Shown here: piece after piece, positions 51,154 through 59,817 of the stretch
How the letters are laid out: each line of letters begins with the position of its first letter
Numbering within the stretch: the stretch's first letter is position 1
NCBI GenBank assembly: GCA_009664345.1
Contig: CP043547.1
Span: 3,190,709-3,254,708 of the forward strand
Source of the DNA: Planctomycetales bacterium 10988
GTDB lineage: Bacteria; Planctomycetota; Planctomycetia; Pirellulales; Pb10988
Direction of reading: 5' to 3'
DNA: 64,000 nt
The notes under the pieces: generated by a model
Database searches by the model: none
Told to the model about the DNA's origin: nothing
What the model saw: only the letters and a program-made list of their open reading frames with translations
Translations under genes and position numbers: made by a program

Positions 51154-52746
51154 ATGTATTCTGAAACGGAGGGCAGCCGGAAGTCGATGGGAGATGTCGA
51201 TGTCATCTACCATGATGGGCTTTTTCACCTCTTTCATCTTGTTTTGCCGAATCACGATTTTATCGCCCATGCGGTCAGCGAAGACGGCCTCACTTGGCAG
51301 CGCGTGAACAATGCACTTTTTATTGGACACCCTGGTAGTTGGGACGATTCCATGCTCTGGACAGTCCATGTGAGCTTGGATCCTTTCCATGAGGGAAAGT
51401 GGAGGATGTTCTACACCGGACTGTCGCGGAATGATCGCGGATTGAAACAACGCCTGGGGCTGGCAACGAGTGAAGATCTATTCCATTGGGAGAAAGCGCC
51501 GGTCTCTTGGCAGGATCACCGGCAAAAACGGAAGCAACTTCTCAAGTGGAGCAACGCGTTGGAGGATACCGCTTACGATCCAAAAAGTAGTTTTCCGATT
51601 AGTCCCGATCCGGAGCATTACGAAGCCTCGGTCAAAGAGGGGCGTCACTGGGTTAGTTGGCGAGACCCATTCTATTATCGCGAAGGGAACGAAGGTTGGC
51701 TGCTTTGTGCTGGCCGCATCAAACAAGGCCCAATCACGCGGCGGGGTTGCGTCGCAGTCATGAAGGAAGTCGCCCCCAATCAGTTCGAGGCTCAACCGGC
51801 ATTGTTCCATCCGGGGCAGTATGACGACATCGAAGTGCCCAACTTGATCTGCATCGAGAACGAATATTATTTGATCGGGAGTATTCGCGAAGATGCCAAG
51901 ATTCGCTACTGGCATACCGATGCGATTGATCATCCGTGGCGGAGCTACTACGACAATGTGATCTTGGCTCAAGGGAATTATGCCGCACGGATTTGCTCAG
52001 ATGACAAAGGCTATCTGATTTGGAATTTCTTTACGCAGGATGTTGGCTTCACGCAAAACGCCGGAAAAGGTGCCCACACGATCTTGCCGCCGCCGAAGCG
52101 ATTGATTCGTCGACCCAATGGAATGCTGGGGGTTTGTCCCTTCGAAAAAATCGTCGAACGGGTGAAGAGCGAAGGGAAAGTCTCGCCCGTTACTCCGCTC
52201 AAGTGCAGTTATTCAGCCCGGCAAATTAGTAATCATGAGCCGCAAGAATGGGACGGAAATCACCTTCGTTTGCAGAATAAGTCGGGGTTTGAGATTTTTG
52301 TCTTTCCCGAGGAGGCCAATTGTTTTCGGTTGAAAGCCTCGCTGCAACTCTGTGGATTAGGCAAATGCGGGATCGTCTTTCGGCTAAACAAAGAGACCCG
52401 CGATGGCTACTATCTCTCGCTTGATCTTACCAAAGGCGTCGCTCAACTCCGTTCTTGGGGAACAGGTCCGGAGGCCTCCGGCGAGAACATGATGCATTTC
52501 GATACCCTGCAATCCGGCTATTGGTTTAACGAAACTCCGGATTCAGCCAACCTGGAGCTTTTAGTCTTCGGGAGTTACATTGAGCTGTCAGTTGAACATC
52601 GGGTGGTCCTTTCGATGGCAGATCAAACCTATAGCGATGGGCAAGTCGGAATTTATGTGGAAAGCTCAACCATCGATATTAGCGATTTGACCTTCCAACA
52701 TCTGCATCCCCCTGTTCAATCCGACGAACACCTCACCGAAGGATAG
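51154..52746 (+). CDS. Glycoside-hydrolase-like protein (five-bladed propeller, GH32/43-type)
   Basis: A 530-residue protein. Residues 10-345 show the pattern of a five-bladed-propeller glycosidase: DVDVIYHDGLFHLFHLV, GSWDDSMLWTVHV, SWRDPFYYREG, YDDIEVPNLICIENEYYL with the acidic residues expected of the active site. The last 160 residues (about 365-520) form a beta-sandwich (FRLKASLQLCGLGKCGIVFR, GQVGIYVESSTIDISDLTF) as in GH32 C-terminal domains. There is no signal peptide, so the enzyme appears cytoplasmic or uses another export route. Fructan, arabinan or mannoside substrates are all possible. AAGGGA lies before the ATG. Confidence 0.82.
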   Translation: MYSETEGSRKSMGDVDVIYHDGLFHLFHLVLPNHDFIAHAVSEDGLTWQRVNNALFIGHPGSWDDSMLWTVHVSLDPFHEGKWRMFYTGLSRNDRGLKQRLGLATSEDLFHWEKAPVSWQDHRQKRKQLLKWSNALEDTAYDPKSSFPISPDPEHYEASVKEGRHWVSWRDPFYYREGNEGWLLCAGRIKQGPITRRGCVAVMKEVAPNQFEAQPALFHPGQYDDIEVPNLICIENEYYLIGSIREDAKIRYWHTDAIDHPWRSYYDNVILAQGNYAARICSDDKGYLIWNFFTQDVGFTQNAGKGAHTILPPPKRLIRRPNGMLGVCPFEKIVERVKSEGKVSPVTPLKCSYSARQISNHEPQEWDGNHLRLQNKSGFEIFVFPEEANCFRLKASLQLCGLGKCGIVFRLNKETRDGYYLSLDLTKGVAQLRSWGTGPEASGENMMHFDTLQSGYWFNETPDSANLELLVFGSYIELSVEHRVVLSMADQTYSDGQVGIYVESSTIDISDLTFQHLHPPVQSDEHLTEG

Positions 52747-52758
52747 TTGTCTTCATTC

Positions 52759-52774
52759 AAAGATCACTTTTTGG
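52759..52774 (+). repeat. A/T-tract intergenic motif, copy 6
   Basis: AAAGATCACTTTTTGG, 12 bp after the glycosidase-like gene. A weaker match standing next to copy 7. Confidence 0.4.
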
Positions 52775-52783
52775 ATTGAATGT

Positions 52784-52798
52784 AAAAACTGCTTTTTG
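52784..52798. repeat. A/T-tract intergenic motif, copy 7
   Basis: AAAAACTGCTTTTTG, eight bases before the stop codon of the convergent monooxygenase gene. With copy 6 it fills the space between two convergent genes. Confidence 0.5.
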
Positions 52799-52806
52799 CG
52801 ATAGGT

Positions 52807-54405
52807 CTATGCATCAAGGTTGGCTTCTTTCTTCCAATCGGTAAGCGCCTGCTCGATACTAATTCCGGTGAGCTTCGGATGATCAAAAGCGACATAGCTA
52901 TCCGGGCGAATGAAAAGTACCCTGCCAGATTTTGAGTTCAGCTTCCTATCGAAATCTCCTCGATAATCAATGAGCATTTCTGCCGGCAAGGAGTGTAGCT
53001 GCGGCATTCCTTCGCTTAGGAGAATATGCACCTGCAGCGAATCATCCACCAGCTCCGCCAAGCGATCAAGGTGTTGCTCCATCTTCTTCACTTCTCGTGG
53101 TTCCAGATAAATCAAGAGCGTATAGCCGGGAAAGCGGAGCAGATCGTAAAGCCGCACGATTTGGTTTTCGGAAGTCATGAACTGCATGTCAGGCATCCGG
53201 CGCCCGGCCATAATCCCCCCGCTTTCCTGCGGATATTCGATGCCAAGACCGGAAAGATTCGTCGCCAGGCGATTTTGCACAAAGCGAAAAGGAATGAGCA
53301 TCCGTAAGAGAAGTTGCCGGGCCGTTCGCAACGGGCGATTGCGGATCAAGAGCAGGTGCAGCAGGAAATTACTCAGCCGCAGAACCTGCTTACCGATTGG
53401 CCGACGTTCTTCTTCGTAGGTTTTTAGCAACGATTCCGGGGCCGTCCCTTTCGCAACGAGGGCGATTTTCCAAGCAAGATTAAAGGCATCCTGAATGCCG
53501 GTGTTCATCCCTTGCCCGCCAGCTGGACTATGCGTGTGCGTGGCATCCCCGGCCAGAAAGACCCGGCCAGATCGATAGCGTTCCGCCAGACGAAGGTCAG
53601 CACCCCACCGGGCGAGCCAGCGCGGTTCACGAAGTTGCACCGGCTTTCCTATAATTGAACTGAGGGAATCTTGCAGGTCTTCCAAGGTCAATTCGTCGGT
53701 ACGCGGGTCGTCTTGATGTTGCCAATCAATGGTGACAATCCGGTGCCAGCCATCTTCGAAAGAGACCGTCAGCGCTAATCCGCGTTCGTTGGAATGTTGC
53801 TCAAGCCCGCCGCCGGCCTGATACCCTTCGATCAGACAATCCCCCAGGAAGGCCGTCCAAGAGTACTTTGAACCGGGAAAAGGAATGTCCAAAATCTGGC
53901 GAACCGTGCTGTGAGAGCCATCGGCCCCGATAATATATTCGCTGTCAATCGTTTCCGTTTCGCCCTCATGGCTTTCAATGGTCGCGGAAAAGTGGTGATC
54001 GCGTTCGATGAAGTGCTTCAGTTCCCTCCCTCGCTCGACTTCGATCCCTTCGCGATTGAGGCGACGTTCGAGAAACTGCTCGGTTTTTGCCTGCGGAAGA
54101 ATCAGGAGAAACGGATAGCGGGTATCCAACCCATACATTCTCGCCTTGAGGGGGTGCTCGGCATGGTCACTAAAATCAATCCCCGGTGCGGTGTAACCTC
54201 GTTTGACCATCTCATCCGCGATGCCGACCAGATCGAGAAGTTCCAAGGTTCTGGCATGCACCGCGAAGGCCTTGCTCAAGGTCGAAGGCTTCAACCGCTT
54301 TTCAATAATCCGGACGGGAATCCCTCGCCGGGCCAATTCAATGGCCGCAGTCAGTCCGGTGGGACCGGCTCCCACCACCAGCACGGTAGGGTCTTGATCG
54401 GCCAT
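52807..54405 (-). CDS. FAD-dependent aromatic-ring monooxygenase
   Basis: A 532-residue class A flavoprotein monooxygenase (PheA/TfdB-like). The FAD motif GAGPTGLTAAIELARRG, EKR at strand 2, the GADGSHSTVR box and LAGDATHTHSPAGGQGMNTG are all present, and the C-terminal 100 residues form a thioredoxin-like appended domain as in phenol hydroxylases. It likely hydroxylates an aromatic compound with NAD(P)H and O2. GGGAGAATAG precedes the ATG at 54405. Its upstream neighbour is an old-yellow-enzyme gene. Its location beside MarR suggests a response to aromatic xenobiotics. Confidence 0.93.
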   Translation of the reverse strand: MADQDPTVLVVGAGPTGLTAAIELARRGIPVRIIEKRLKPSTLSKAFAVHARTLELLDLVGIADEMVKRGYTAPGIDFSDHAEHPLKARMYGLDTRYPFLLILPQAKTEQFLERRLNREGIEVERGRELKHFIERDHHFSATIESHEGETETIDSEYIIGADGSHSTVRQILDIPFPGSKYSWTAFLGDCLIEGYQAGGGLEQHSNERGLALTVSFEDGWHRIVTIDWQHQDDPRTDELTLEDLQDSLSSIIGKPVQLREPRWLARWGADLRLAERYRSGRVFLAGDATHTHSPAGGQGMNTGIQDAFNLAWKIALVAKGTAPESLLKTYEEERRPIGKQVLRLSNFLLHLLLIRNRPLRTARQLLLRMLIPFRFVQNRLATNLSGLGIEYPQESGGIMAGRRMPDMQFMTSENQIVRLYDLLRFPGYTLLIYLEPREVKKMEQHLDRLAELVDDSLQVHILLSEGMPQLHSLPAEMLIDYRGDFDRKLNSKSGRVLFIRPDSYVAFDHPKLTGISIEQALTDWKKEANLDA

Positions 54406-54492
54406 CTTCTCTATTCTCCCTGGAAATAAAAACAAGTTTCTCGGGCGGATTATAGAGGAAAAGGCCTTTTGATCGCAAACGAACTTTGAGGC

Positions 54493-54520
54493 AGAAAAAA
54501 AGCCTTGCTGAACAAGGCTC
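54493..54520 (-). terminator. Intrinsic terminator after the old-yellow-enzyme gene
   Basis: A 7-bp stem AGCCTTG (54501-54507) and CAAGGCT (54513-54519) is followed on the minus strand by TTTTTTT. It lies 36 bp past the stop of the leftward gene. Confidence 0.85.
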
Positions 54521-54524
54521 ACTT

Positions 54525-54544
54525 AAAAAGTGTTTTTTGTTTTT
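54525..54544. repeat. A/T-tract intergenic motif, copy 8
   Basis: AAAAAGTGTTTTTTGTTTTT, between the old-yellow-enzyme stop codon and its terminator. It shows that the motif can stand beside a separate terminator and so need not be one itself. Confidence 0.55.
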
Positions 54545-54555
54545 AGCGAAGGAGG

Positions 54556-55671
54556 TTATCCTTGCGAGGTTGACTTCTCTGGCTCGTAAGCGGGGAAGTC
54601 GGTATATCCTTTCGCTCCGGTCGTGGAATAATAAACCGAAACAGGGGCGTCTTCGGCCAATTCCCACCCGTTTTGAAAACGCTCCACCAGATCGGGGTTG
54701 CTGATGAAAGGTCGGCCAAAAGAGATCAAATCCGCCGCTCCGGAAGCGATCGCCTCTTCGGCTGCTTCCTGGGAATAGCCGCAATTGCCCATCAAAGGTC
54801 CGTGATAGACTTGGCGAATTTCCTGCAAGGTCATCGGCTCGCCGAGTTCATGAAATCCAAAGGCCAAACCATCAAGCACATGTAGATAGGCCAGGCCGAA
54901 TTGATCGAGCTGACTCGCCACATAAGTAAATTGCTCACGAAAATCGGGGGAACCCATATCGTTGTATATGCCGTTGGGGGAAAGCCGCACCCCAATGCGA
55001 CTGGTCGGCCAAGTTTCACTCACCGCATTGATTACTTCGTGGAGGATTCGATAGCGATTTTCAACACTTCCGCCATACGGATCGGTGCGTTGATTTGTTT
55101 TCGATTGCAAGAAGGTATCGAGCAGATAGCCATTGGCGGAGTGGACCTCGACGCCATCGAAGCCTGCCTCCTTGGCTCGACGAGCAGCTTGGCGATATTC
55201 CTCGACGACTTGAGAAATCTCTTCCGTTTCCAAAGCCCGAGGAGTTTCATAAGGGAATTTTCCCTCGGGAGTATGAATCCCGTCGCCTTCGATTTTGATC
55301 GCGGAAGGAGCAACCGGCAGCCGACCTTTGTGGAAATTCGTATGCGATGCCCGGCCGGTATGCCAAAGTTGCAAGAAGATTCTTCCGCCAGTTTGATGCA
55401 CTGCCTCGGTGACTCGTTTCCAACCTTCGGTCATGGCATCAGTATAAATCCCCGGCGATTCTATCCAGCCAAGGGCCTGTTCCGAGATGGAGGTGGCTTC
55501 GGTAATCATCAAGCCAGCCGAGGAACGTTGCACATAATATTCGGCCATGACTTCATTCGGAATCCGTTCTTCCCCGGCTCTTCCTCGCGTCAGCGGGGCC
55601 AAGACGATCCGGTTGGGAAGGGGCAAGCCTCGCAGGTCCAGCGACTCAAATAAATGAGGAGAAGTTGTCAT
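54556..55671 (-). CDS. Old yellow enzyme family alkene reductase
   Basis: A 371-residue FMN-binding TIM barrel of the OYE family (NemA/xenobiotic-reductase class). It reduces C=C bonds of activated alkenes and nitro-esters with NAD(P)H. Diagnostic blocks are PNRIVLAPLTRGRA, LQLWHTGRASH, VEVHSANGYLLDTFLQSKTN, RTDPYGGSVENRYR and FGRPFISNPDL. The start MTTSPHLFESLDL fits the family. The monooxygenase gene lies downstream across a terminator, and a small membrane-protein gene and MarR lie upstream on the same strand. Confidence 0.96.
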   Translation of the reverse strand: MTTSPHLFESLDLRGLPLPNRIVLAPLTRGRAGEERIPNEVMAEYYVQRSSAGLMITEATSISEQALGWIESPGIYTDAMTEGWKRVTEAVHQTGGRIFLQLWHTGRASHTNFHKGRLPVAPSAIKIEGDGIHTPEGKFPYETPRALETEEISQVVEEYRQAARRAKEAGFDGVEVHSANGYLLDTFLQSKTNQRTDPYGGSVENRYRILHEVINAVSETWPTSRIGVRLSPNGIYNDMGSPDFREQFTYVASQLDQFGLAYLHVLDGLAFGFHELGEPMTLQEIRQVYHGPLMGNCGYSQEAAEEAIASGAADLISFGRPFISNPDLVERFQNGWELAEDAPVSVYYSTTGAKGYTDFPAYEPEKSTSQG

Positions 55672-55714
55672 GATTCTTTCGTTTCCTTGATAAGAATGGA
55701 TGTTTAAATATCGA

Positions 55715-56020
55715 CTAGGTTTCCGATCTCGCGAACGATTCGATCTCGTTTTGGGAGGGTTCCCTCACTTCCATTTTAGGCATCGCTTCCTCCTGAGTAG
55801 GGTCTTTCCAGCGGAGAAACCCCCGAGTATTCATCATAAGAAAAGCAACGTTCCCCACGGCGATTCCATAGCTTGATGCCATGATTCCCACGCAGAACCA
55901 AAGGACATTTGCCGACATGAAACAGGCAAATCCCCACCGGCAGCGATTTCCCAAGAGCCACACGGCCAGAAGGGTCAGTCCCATGGCCATCCAATCAATA
56001 AAGTAATACTGTGCGAGCAT
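55715..56020 (-). CDS. Small hypothetical membrane protein
   Basis: A 101-residue protein of unknown function with three hydrophobic segments (about 8-24, 30-48 and 52-66) and a Glu-rich C-terminal tail (EEAMPKMEVREPSQNEIES). The segment NVAFLMMNTRGFLRWKDP recalls the last helix and tail of small PnuC-like or EmrE-sized carriers, but no family can be claimed. It stands 43 bp before the old-yellow-enzyme gene and could be co-transcribed. Confidence 0.65.
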   Translation of the reverse strand: MLAQYYFIDWMAMGLTLLAVWLLGNRCRWGFACFMSANVLWFCVGIMASSYGIAVGNVAFLMMNTRGFLRWKDPTQEEAMPKMEVREPSQNEIESFARSET

Positions 56021-56114
56021 TCGTTGACATTCCGTAGTGAGAGATGAAGTCGATAAGGTGGGTCGAAAGGGAGCCGAGGACGATCCGACTTCCTTTGTCT
56101 GGATGGTCGAAAAG

Positions 56115-56134
56115 CAAAAAGTGGTTTTTAATTT
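56115..56134. repeat. A/T-tract intergenic motif, copy 9
   Basis: CAAAAAGTGGTTTTTAATTT in the 199-bp gap between MarR and the small membrane-protein gene. Member of the eleven-copy family, with A in place of the usual G after the T-tract. Confidence 0.45.
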
Positions 56135-56219
56135 CGAGCGAAGAATCCGTTAAAAAGATTCCATGTAAAATATTTATTAATCAAGTATTTGATGAAATAA
56201 AAAGCGACAGGACACTTCC

Positions 56220-56690
56220 TCAGGAAGCAATTCCATCCCGAGCTTTCTCCATTAATTCAACCAGTTGACGGCATTCTTCATCGGACAAGCCTTGGCAAAG
56301 CTCATTATGAAGGGCCGTGACAGGTTCATCCATTTCCGACAACAGCGTGAGTCCGGCTTCCGTAATTCCGATATACCACACACGCCGGTCATGATTGCAG
56401 CGTTGCCGAGTCACCAGGGACCGCTTCTCAAGTTTATCGATCAAGCTTGTGATCGCGGGGACCATCGTGATCAGTCGTGAGGCGATTTCGAGGCAAGGAA
56501 GTGGCTTCCCTTCTCCCCGAAGAATCCGCAATACATTATATTGAGGTTGCGTTAACCCATACTCACGAAACAACTTACCAAAACGATATTGAAACAGATC
56601 GTTGGTGCGTAGCAGTCCGACAATCACCGATTGCTGCGGGGTATCAAAGCTTCGTTTTTTCTTCAGCTGCTGTTCCAACTTTCCTGCCAT
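56220..56690 (-). CDS. MarR family transcriptional regulator
   Basis: A 156-residue winged-helix regulator. The core YGLTQPQYNVLRILRGEG (about 44-61), ASRLITMVPAITSLIDKLEKRSLV (recognition helix) and the wing RQRCNHDRRVWYIGITEAG are typical of MarR. Such proteins usually repress neighbouring detoxification genes and release DNA when they bind phenolic ligands or are oxidised. Its own promoter carries a palindrome across the -10 box, and the old-yellow-enzyme and monooxygenase genes downstream are likely targets. Confidence 0.95.
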   Translation of the reverse strand: MAGKLEQQLKKKRSFDTPQQSVIVGLLRTNDLFQYRFGKLFREYGLTQPQYNVLRILRGEGKPLPCLEIASRLITMVPAITSLIDKLEKRSLVTRQRCNHDRRVWYIGITEAGLTLLSEMDEPVTALHNELCQGLSDEECRQLVELMEKARDGIAS

Positions 56691-56732
56691 TGCTGGGTTC
56701 TCCGAGGTTCTATCTAGCTTATCGCTATAATC

Positions 56733-56761
56733 ACTTTAGGGATAAAGTATCTTTTCGTCAA
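56733..56761 (-). promoter_or_regulatory. MarR gene promoter with overlapping palindrome
   Basis: On the minus strand TTGACG (complement of 56756-56761) is separated by 17 bp from TAAAGT (complement of 56733-56738), 42 bp before the ATG. The palindrome ACTTTA-GGGA-TAAAGT (56733-56748) covers the -10 box, as expected for a self-repressing MarR operator. Confidence 0.5.
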
Positions 56762-56816
56762 CTGTCTTCTTTCACGAGAGTCACAAATCTATAGATTTTT
56801 TCAGTCTGATAGGATT

Positions 56817-57632
56817 TTAATGTCTCACTAAAATCACGACCCTCGCATCGACGTTGACAATCTGTGTTCCGTTCTCCAACTCCGCGAAAGGGTGCTGCCA
56901 ATGGGCATGCCCCCGAACGACAAGTGTCGGAGCTTTTCGCTCTAACAAAAGTCGAACGCGAGAGGAGCCACGTTGCCCTCTTTCAGTCCCTTCTGGTCCA
57001 TCATGCATCACGAGTAGATCGGGCGTTTCTTCCAAAACCCATTCGACTTGAAAGAGAAAATCCTCTTCCGTTCGCCGCTGGATTCGTGAGGGATTTCCCA
57101 CGATCCCGCTCACGCCAGCGACTCGTAAACCGCTGAGAGCAACCGAGGTTCCATCTAAAAAATGAAAAGGAGAAGAAAAACGGGGCCTCGTTTGTTGCCC
57201 CTCTCCGAAGGTGTCGTGGTTACCTGCTACCCCGACAACCCAAGCAAACGGGTCTCCGAAAGCTCGCCAAACGGCGGAAACGTCGCCTGTCCCTCCTCGC
57301 CGATCCAAGCCGGGGACCGTGTAAAAGTCGCCGGCGAGTACCGCGCCGATCCGCCGAGCATCGTGTAATCCCAAGAGGGGAAACACCTCTTTCATCAAGC
57401 AATCAGGAAGCACCTCCCCAAGAAGCCGCAACGGCTTTCCACCTGCTTCTTGAAACCGTTCCCGGCCTTGCAAGTCCGCAGTCAGGATCACCGCATCGAG
57501 ATCATCGGGAAGCGAATCGACCTTCGCCTGATGAATGGGCAAAAGATCGGTAGTGAACTCGCCTGACCGTCTACCGGCATTCAAGAATTGGATTTGGAAA
57601 AGAGGCTCCGATTCAAACGCAAGAACATTCAT
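56817..57632 (-). CDS. Calcineurin-like metallophosphoesterase
   Basis: A 271-residue metallophosphoesterase. The dinuclear metal motifs occur in order: AGDFYTVPG, GVAGNHDTFG, LLVMHDGPEG and VVRGHAHWQHP. The usual N-terminal DxH motif is not obvious, so one ligand may come from ILTADLQ. The substrate could be a phosphodiester, nucleotide or protein. There is no export signal. It lies before the MarR gene in the opposite order of transcription (both leftward) and its start faces the iduronate-sulfatase-like gene across a 239-bp divergent region. Confidence 0.85.
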   Translation of the reverse strand: MNVLAFESEPLFQIQFLNAGRRSGEFTTDLLPIHQAKVDSLPDDLDAVILTADLQGRERFQEAGGKPLRLLGEVLPDCLMKEVFPLLGLHDARRIGAVLAGDFYTVPGLDRRGGTGDVSAVWRAFGDPFAWVVGVAGNHDTFGEGQQTRPRFSSPFHFLDGTSVALSGLRVAGVSGIVGNPSRIQRRTEEDFLFQVEWVLEETPDLLVMHDGPEGTERGQRGSSRVRLLLERKAPTLVVRGHAHWQHPFAELENGTQIVNVDARVVILVRH

Positions 57633-57871
57633 AGGGTCTCTTTATATCATATTCACAAAGCAAGGACGAAGACAAATTTGATTGATTCCGACATTTTTGT
57701 TCTTTCTTAGATAACGATCGAACAATCTTTTCTGGTTCTGCTAGGCAGCGGATTTTGTGCCGTTTAAAATGCGGAACTGTTCTTCCCTGACGATTTGAAG
57801 CATCAACTGATCGGGAGAACCCAATAATACCCCTCCTTCTCACTCCACTTTTGCAAGGAACGAACAAGAAG

Positions 57872-59371
57872 ATGACACTCTTTATGAACAAGTGGCTCGC
57901 GCTTCCTTTGGGGGCTTTGCTGCTCGGCATGGTTCTAGGAAGCCAGCCTTTGGCCGCTCAGGAAGAAACGGCGGAACGCCCGAATGTTCTTTTTATCGCG
58001 GTCGATGACTTGAACGACTGGATCGAACCGCTGGGTGGATATCCCGGCACCTTGACTCCGAACTTGACGCGGTTATCCGAACGCGGCGTCCTCTTTACCA
58101 ATGCCCATTGTGCCGCGCCGGCCTGCAATCCGAGCCGAGTCGCTTTGCTAACCGGAATGCGACCTGCCTCCACCGGGGTTTATGTCAATCCAAATCCTTG
58201 GCGGCCGGGCATGCCAGATGCAGTGACGATTCCGCAGCATTTTCGCGAAGCGGGCTATGTCGCCAATGGTTGCGGCAAGATCTTCCATGGTGCCTATAAA
58301 GACCCACAATCGTGGAATACCTATTACGGCCAGCAGGGTGATCCGAAACCGAACAAAATTCCCGCCAACGGCATTCCGAAAACTTCCCATTTCGATTGGG
58401 GATCGGTGTCCGAAGGTGATGAAGCGATGAGCGATTGGAAGATGGCGGAATGGGCCAGCGAACAGCTAACCTTAGAACATGACAAGCCGCTCTTTCTGGC
58501 CGCGGGAATCTTCCGGCCGCACCTTCCTTGGTATGCTCCCGAAAAGTACTTTTCGCAATATCCCTTGGACCAAATTCAACTTCCCTTGGTCCCGCAAGAT
58601 GATTTAGATGACATTCCCGACGCGGGCATCAAAATGGCAAAGCCGCAAGGGGATCACCGCAAGGTCGTCGAACATGATCAATGGCGGCAAGCGGTACAAG
58701 GTTACTTGGCATCGATCACGTTCGCGGATCAATGCATCGGGAAGATTCTCGATACTTTGGATGAAACCGGACAAGCCGACAATACGATCATCGTCTTGTG
58801 GAGCGATCATGGTTGGCACCTTGGAGAAAAAGAACATTGGCGAAAATTCTCGCTCTGGGATGAAGCGACTCGCGTGGTCTTTATGGTCGTCGCCCCCGGT
58901 GTGACTAAGCCGGGAACGCGGTGTGATCGCCCGGTCAATCTGTTGGATATCTATCCGACCTTGATCGAACTCTGTGATCTGCATCCACGGGAAGAACTTC
59001 AAGGGCAAAGCCTCGTGCCACTGTTGAAAAATCCCATGATGGAATGGAAAAGACCCTCGTTGACTACCCATGGCCGGAACAATCATTCGCTACGTAGCGA
59101 TCGATGGCGATACATTCGTTACGAGGACGGGAGCGAAGAACTCTACGATCATCAGGCCGATCCCTACGAATGGACGAACCTCGCCGACGAGGAAGCCTAT
59201 GCTTCGATCAAGAAAGAGTTAGCACAGTGGTTCCCCACGGACAATGTGCCCGAAGTTCCCCGAGAAACCAAAACTCAACAAAAGAAGAATAACGCGAAGA
59301 AAGTTGAGCAGGCAAAAGCCGAACGGAAAAAAGCCAAGCGACAAAAGAACAACAAGAAACCGGCGGAATAA
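57872..59371 (+). CDS. Exported iduronate-2-sulfatase-like sulfatase
   Basis: A 499-residue sulfatase. The signal peptide (about 1-29, LPLGALLLGMVLGSQPLAA) is followed by NVLFIAVDDLNDWIEPLGG, the iduronate-2-sulfatase-type opening, and the formylglycine signature CNPSR with Cys85. LWSDHGWHLGEKEHWRKFSLWDE carries the metal-binding Asp-His and the Lys of the active site. The last 40 residues are very rich in Lys and Gln (KKNNAKKVEQAKAERKKAK), possibly for binding an anionic glycan. I chose the ATG at 57872 over a TTG at 57851. A terminator follows. Confidence 0.94.
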   Translation: MTLFMNKWLALPLGALLLGMVLGSQPLAAQEETAERPNVLFIAVDDLNDWIEPLGGYPGTLTPNLTRLSERGVLFTNAHCAAPACNPSRVALLTGMRPASTGVYVNPNPWRPGMPDAVTIPQHFREAGYVANGCGKIFHGAYKDPQSWNTYYGQQGDPKPNKIPANGIPKTSHFDWGSVSEGDEAMSDWKMAEWASEQLTLEHDKPLFLAAGIFRPHLPWYAPEKYFSQYPLDQIQLPLVPQDDLDDIPDAGIKMAKPQGDHRKVVEHDQWRQAVQGYLASITFADQCIGKILDTLDETGQADNTIIVLWSDHGWHLGEKEHWRKFSLWDEATRVVFMVVAPGVTKPGTRCDRPVNLLDIYPTLIELCDLHPREELQGQSLVPLLKNPMMEWKRPSLTTHGRNNHSLRSDRWRYIRYEDGSEELYDHQADPYEWTNLADEEAYASIKKELAQWFPTDNVPEVPRETKTQQKKNNAKKVEQAKAERKKAKRQKNNKKPAE

Positions 59372-59404
59372 CCGAGTTTCCTTGAACGTTCTAGAAACAA
59401 ATGG

Positions 59405-59441
59405 AAGCGGCTTTCCTTTGCACGAAGGAGAGCCGCTTTTT
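59405..59441 (+). terminator. Terminator after the iduronate-sulfatase-like gene
   Basis: A stem AGCGGCT (59406-59412) and AGCCGCT (59431-59437), extended by inner CCTT/AAGG pairs, followed by TTTTT. It lies 34 bp after the stop. Confidence 0.85.
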
Positions 59442-59514
59442 GCCTTTTAATGAATAGCTATGAACTGGGCTATTTGCATTTTGAAGGGTGAGCACGCAAC
59501 TTCCAAGCTTGCTA

Positions 59515-59817
59515 CTACTCATCGCCACCTTTGAAGAAAATCATAAACAATGCCAGCATGGTGATGCAGAAACTGAGGTAATGGATCGATTCAACCAAGG
59601 CGTCGTCGTCTTCTTTCTTCCGGATGACCACTTGGGACGGTTGTTGGCTCCGATGAGTAGGGAAATGGTGCCGGGAAGGGGAATGTTTGCTTGGCCTGTC
59701 TAACTGTCCACCGGAGAAGATCAGCACCAGCGGAAGCATGGCGAGAAAGAAACAAATTGTCAGTAATAGGGTAAGGATCATCAGGTAGGCTCGCAGTTCT
59801 TCAAAATAGCACTTCAC
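59515..59817 (-). CDS. Small two-helix membrane protein
   Basis: A 100-residue protein with hydrophobic segments at about 10-35 and 80-96 joined by a His/Ser/Arg-rich loop (RPSKHSPSRHHFPTHRSQQ). The start is GTG at 59817, with ATG at 59784 as an alternative. No family is recognised. The regular hydrophobic pattern and the lack of a competing frame support it, but the ribosome-binding site is poor. Confidence 0.5.
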   Translation of the reverse strand: MKCYFEELRAYLMILTLLLTICFFLAMLPLVLIFSGGQLDRPSKHSPSRHHFPTHRSQQPSQVVIRKKEDDDALVESIHYLSFCITMLALFMIFFKGGDE

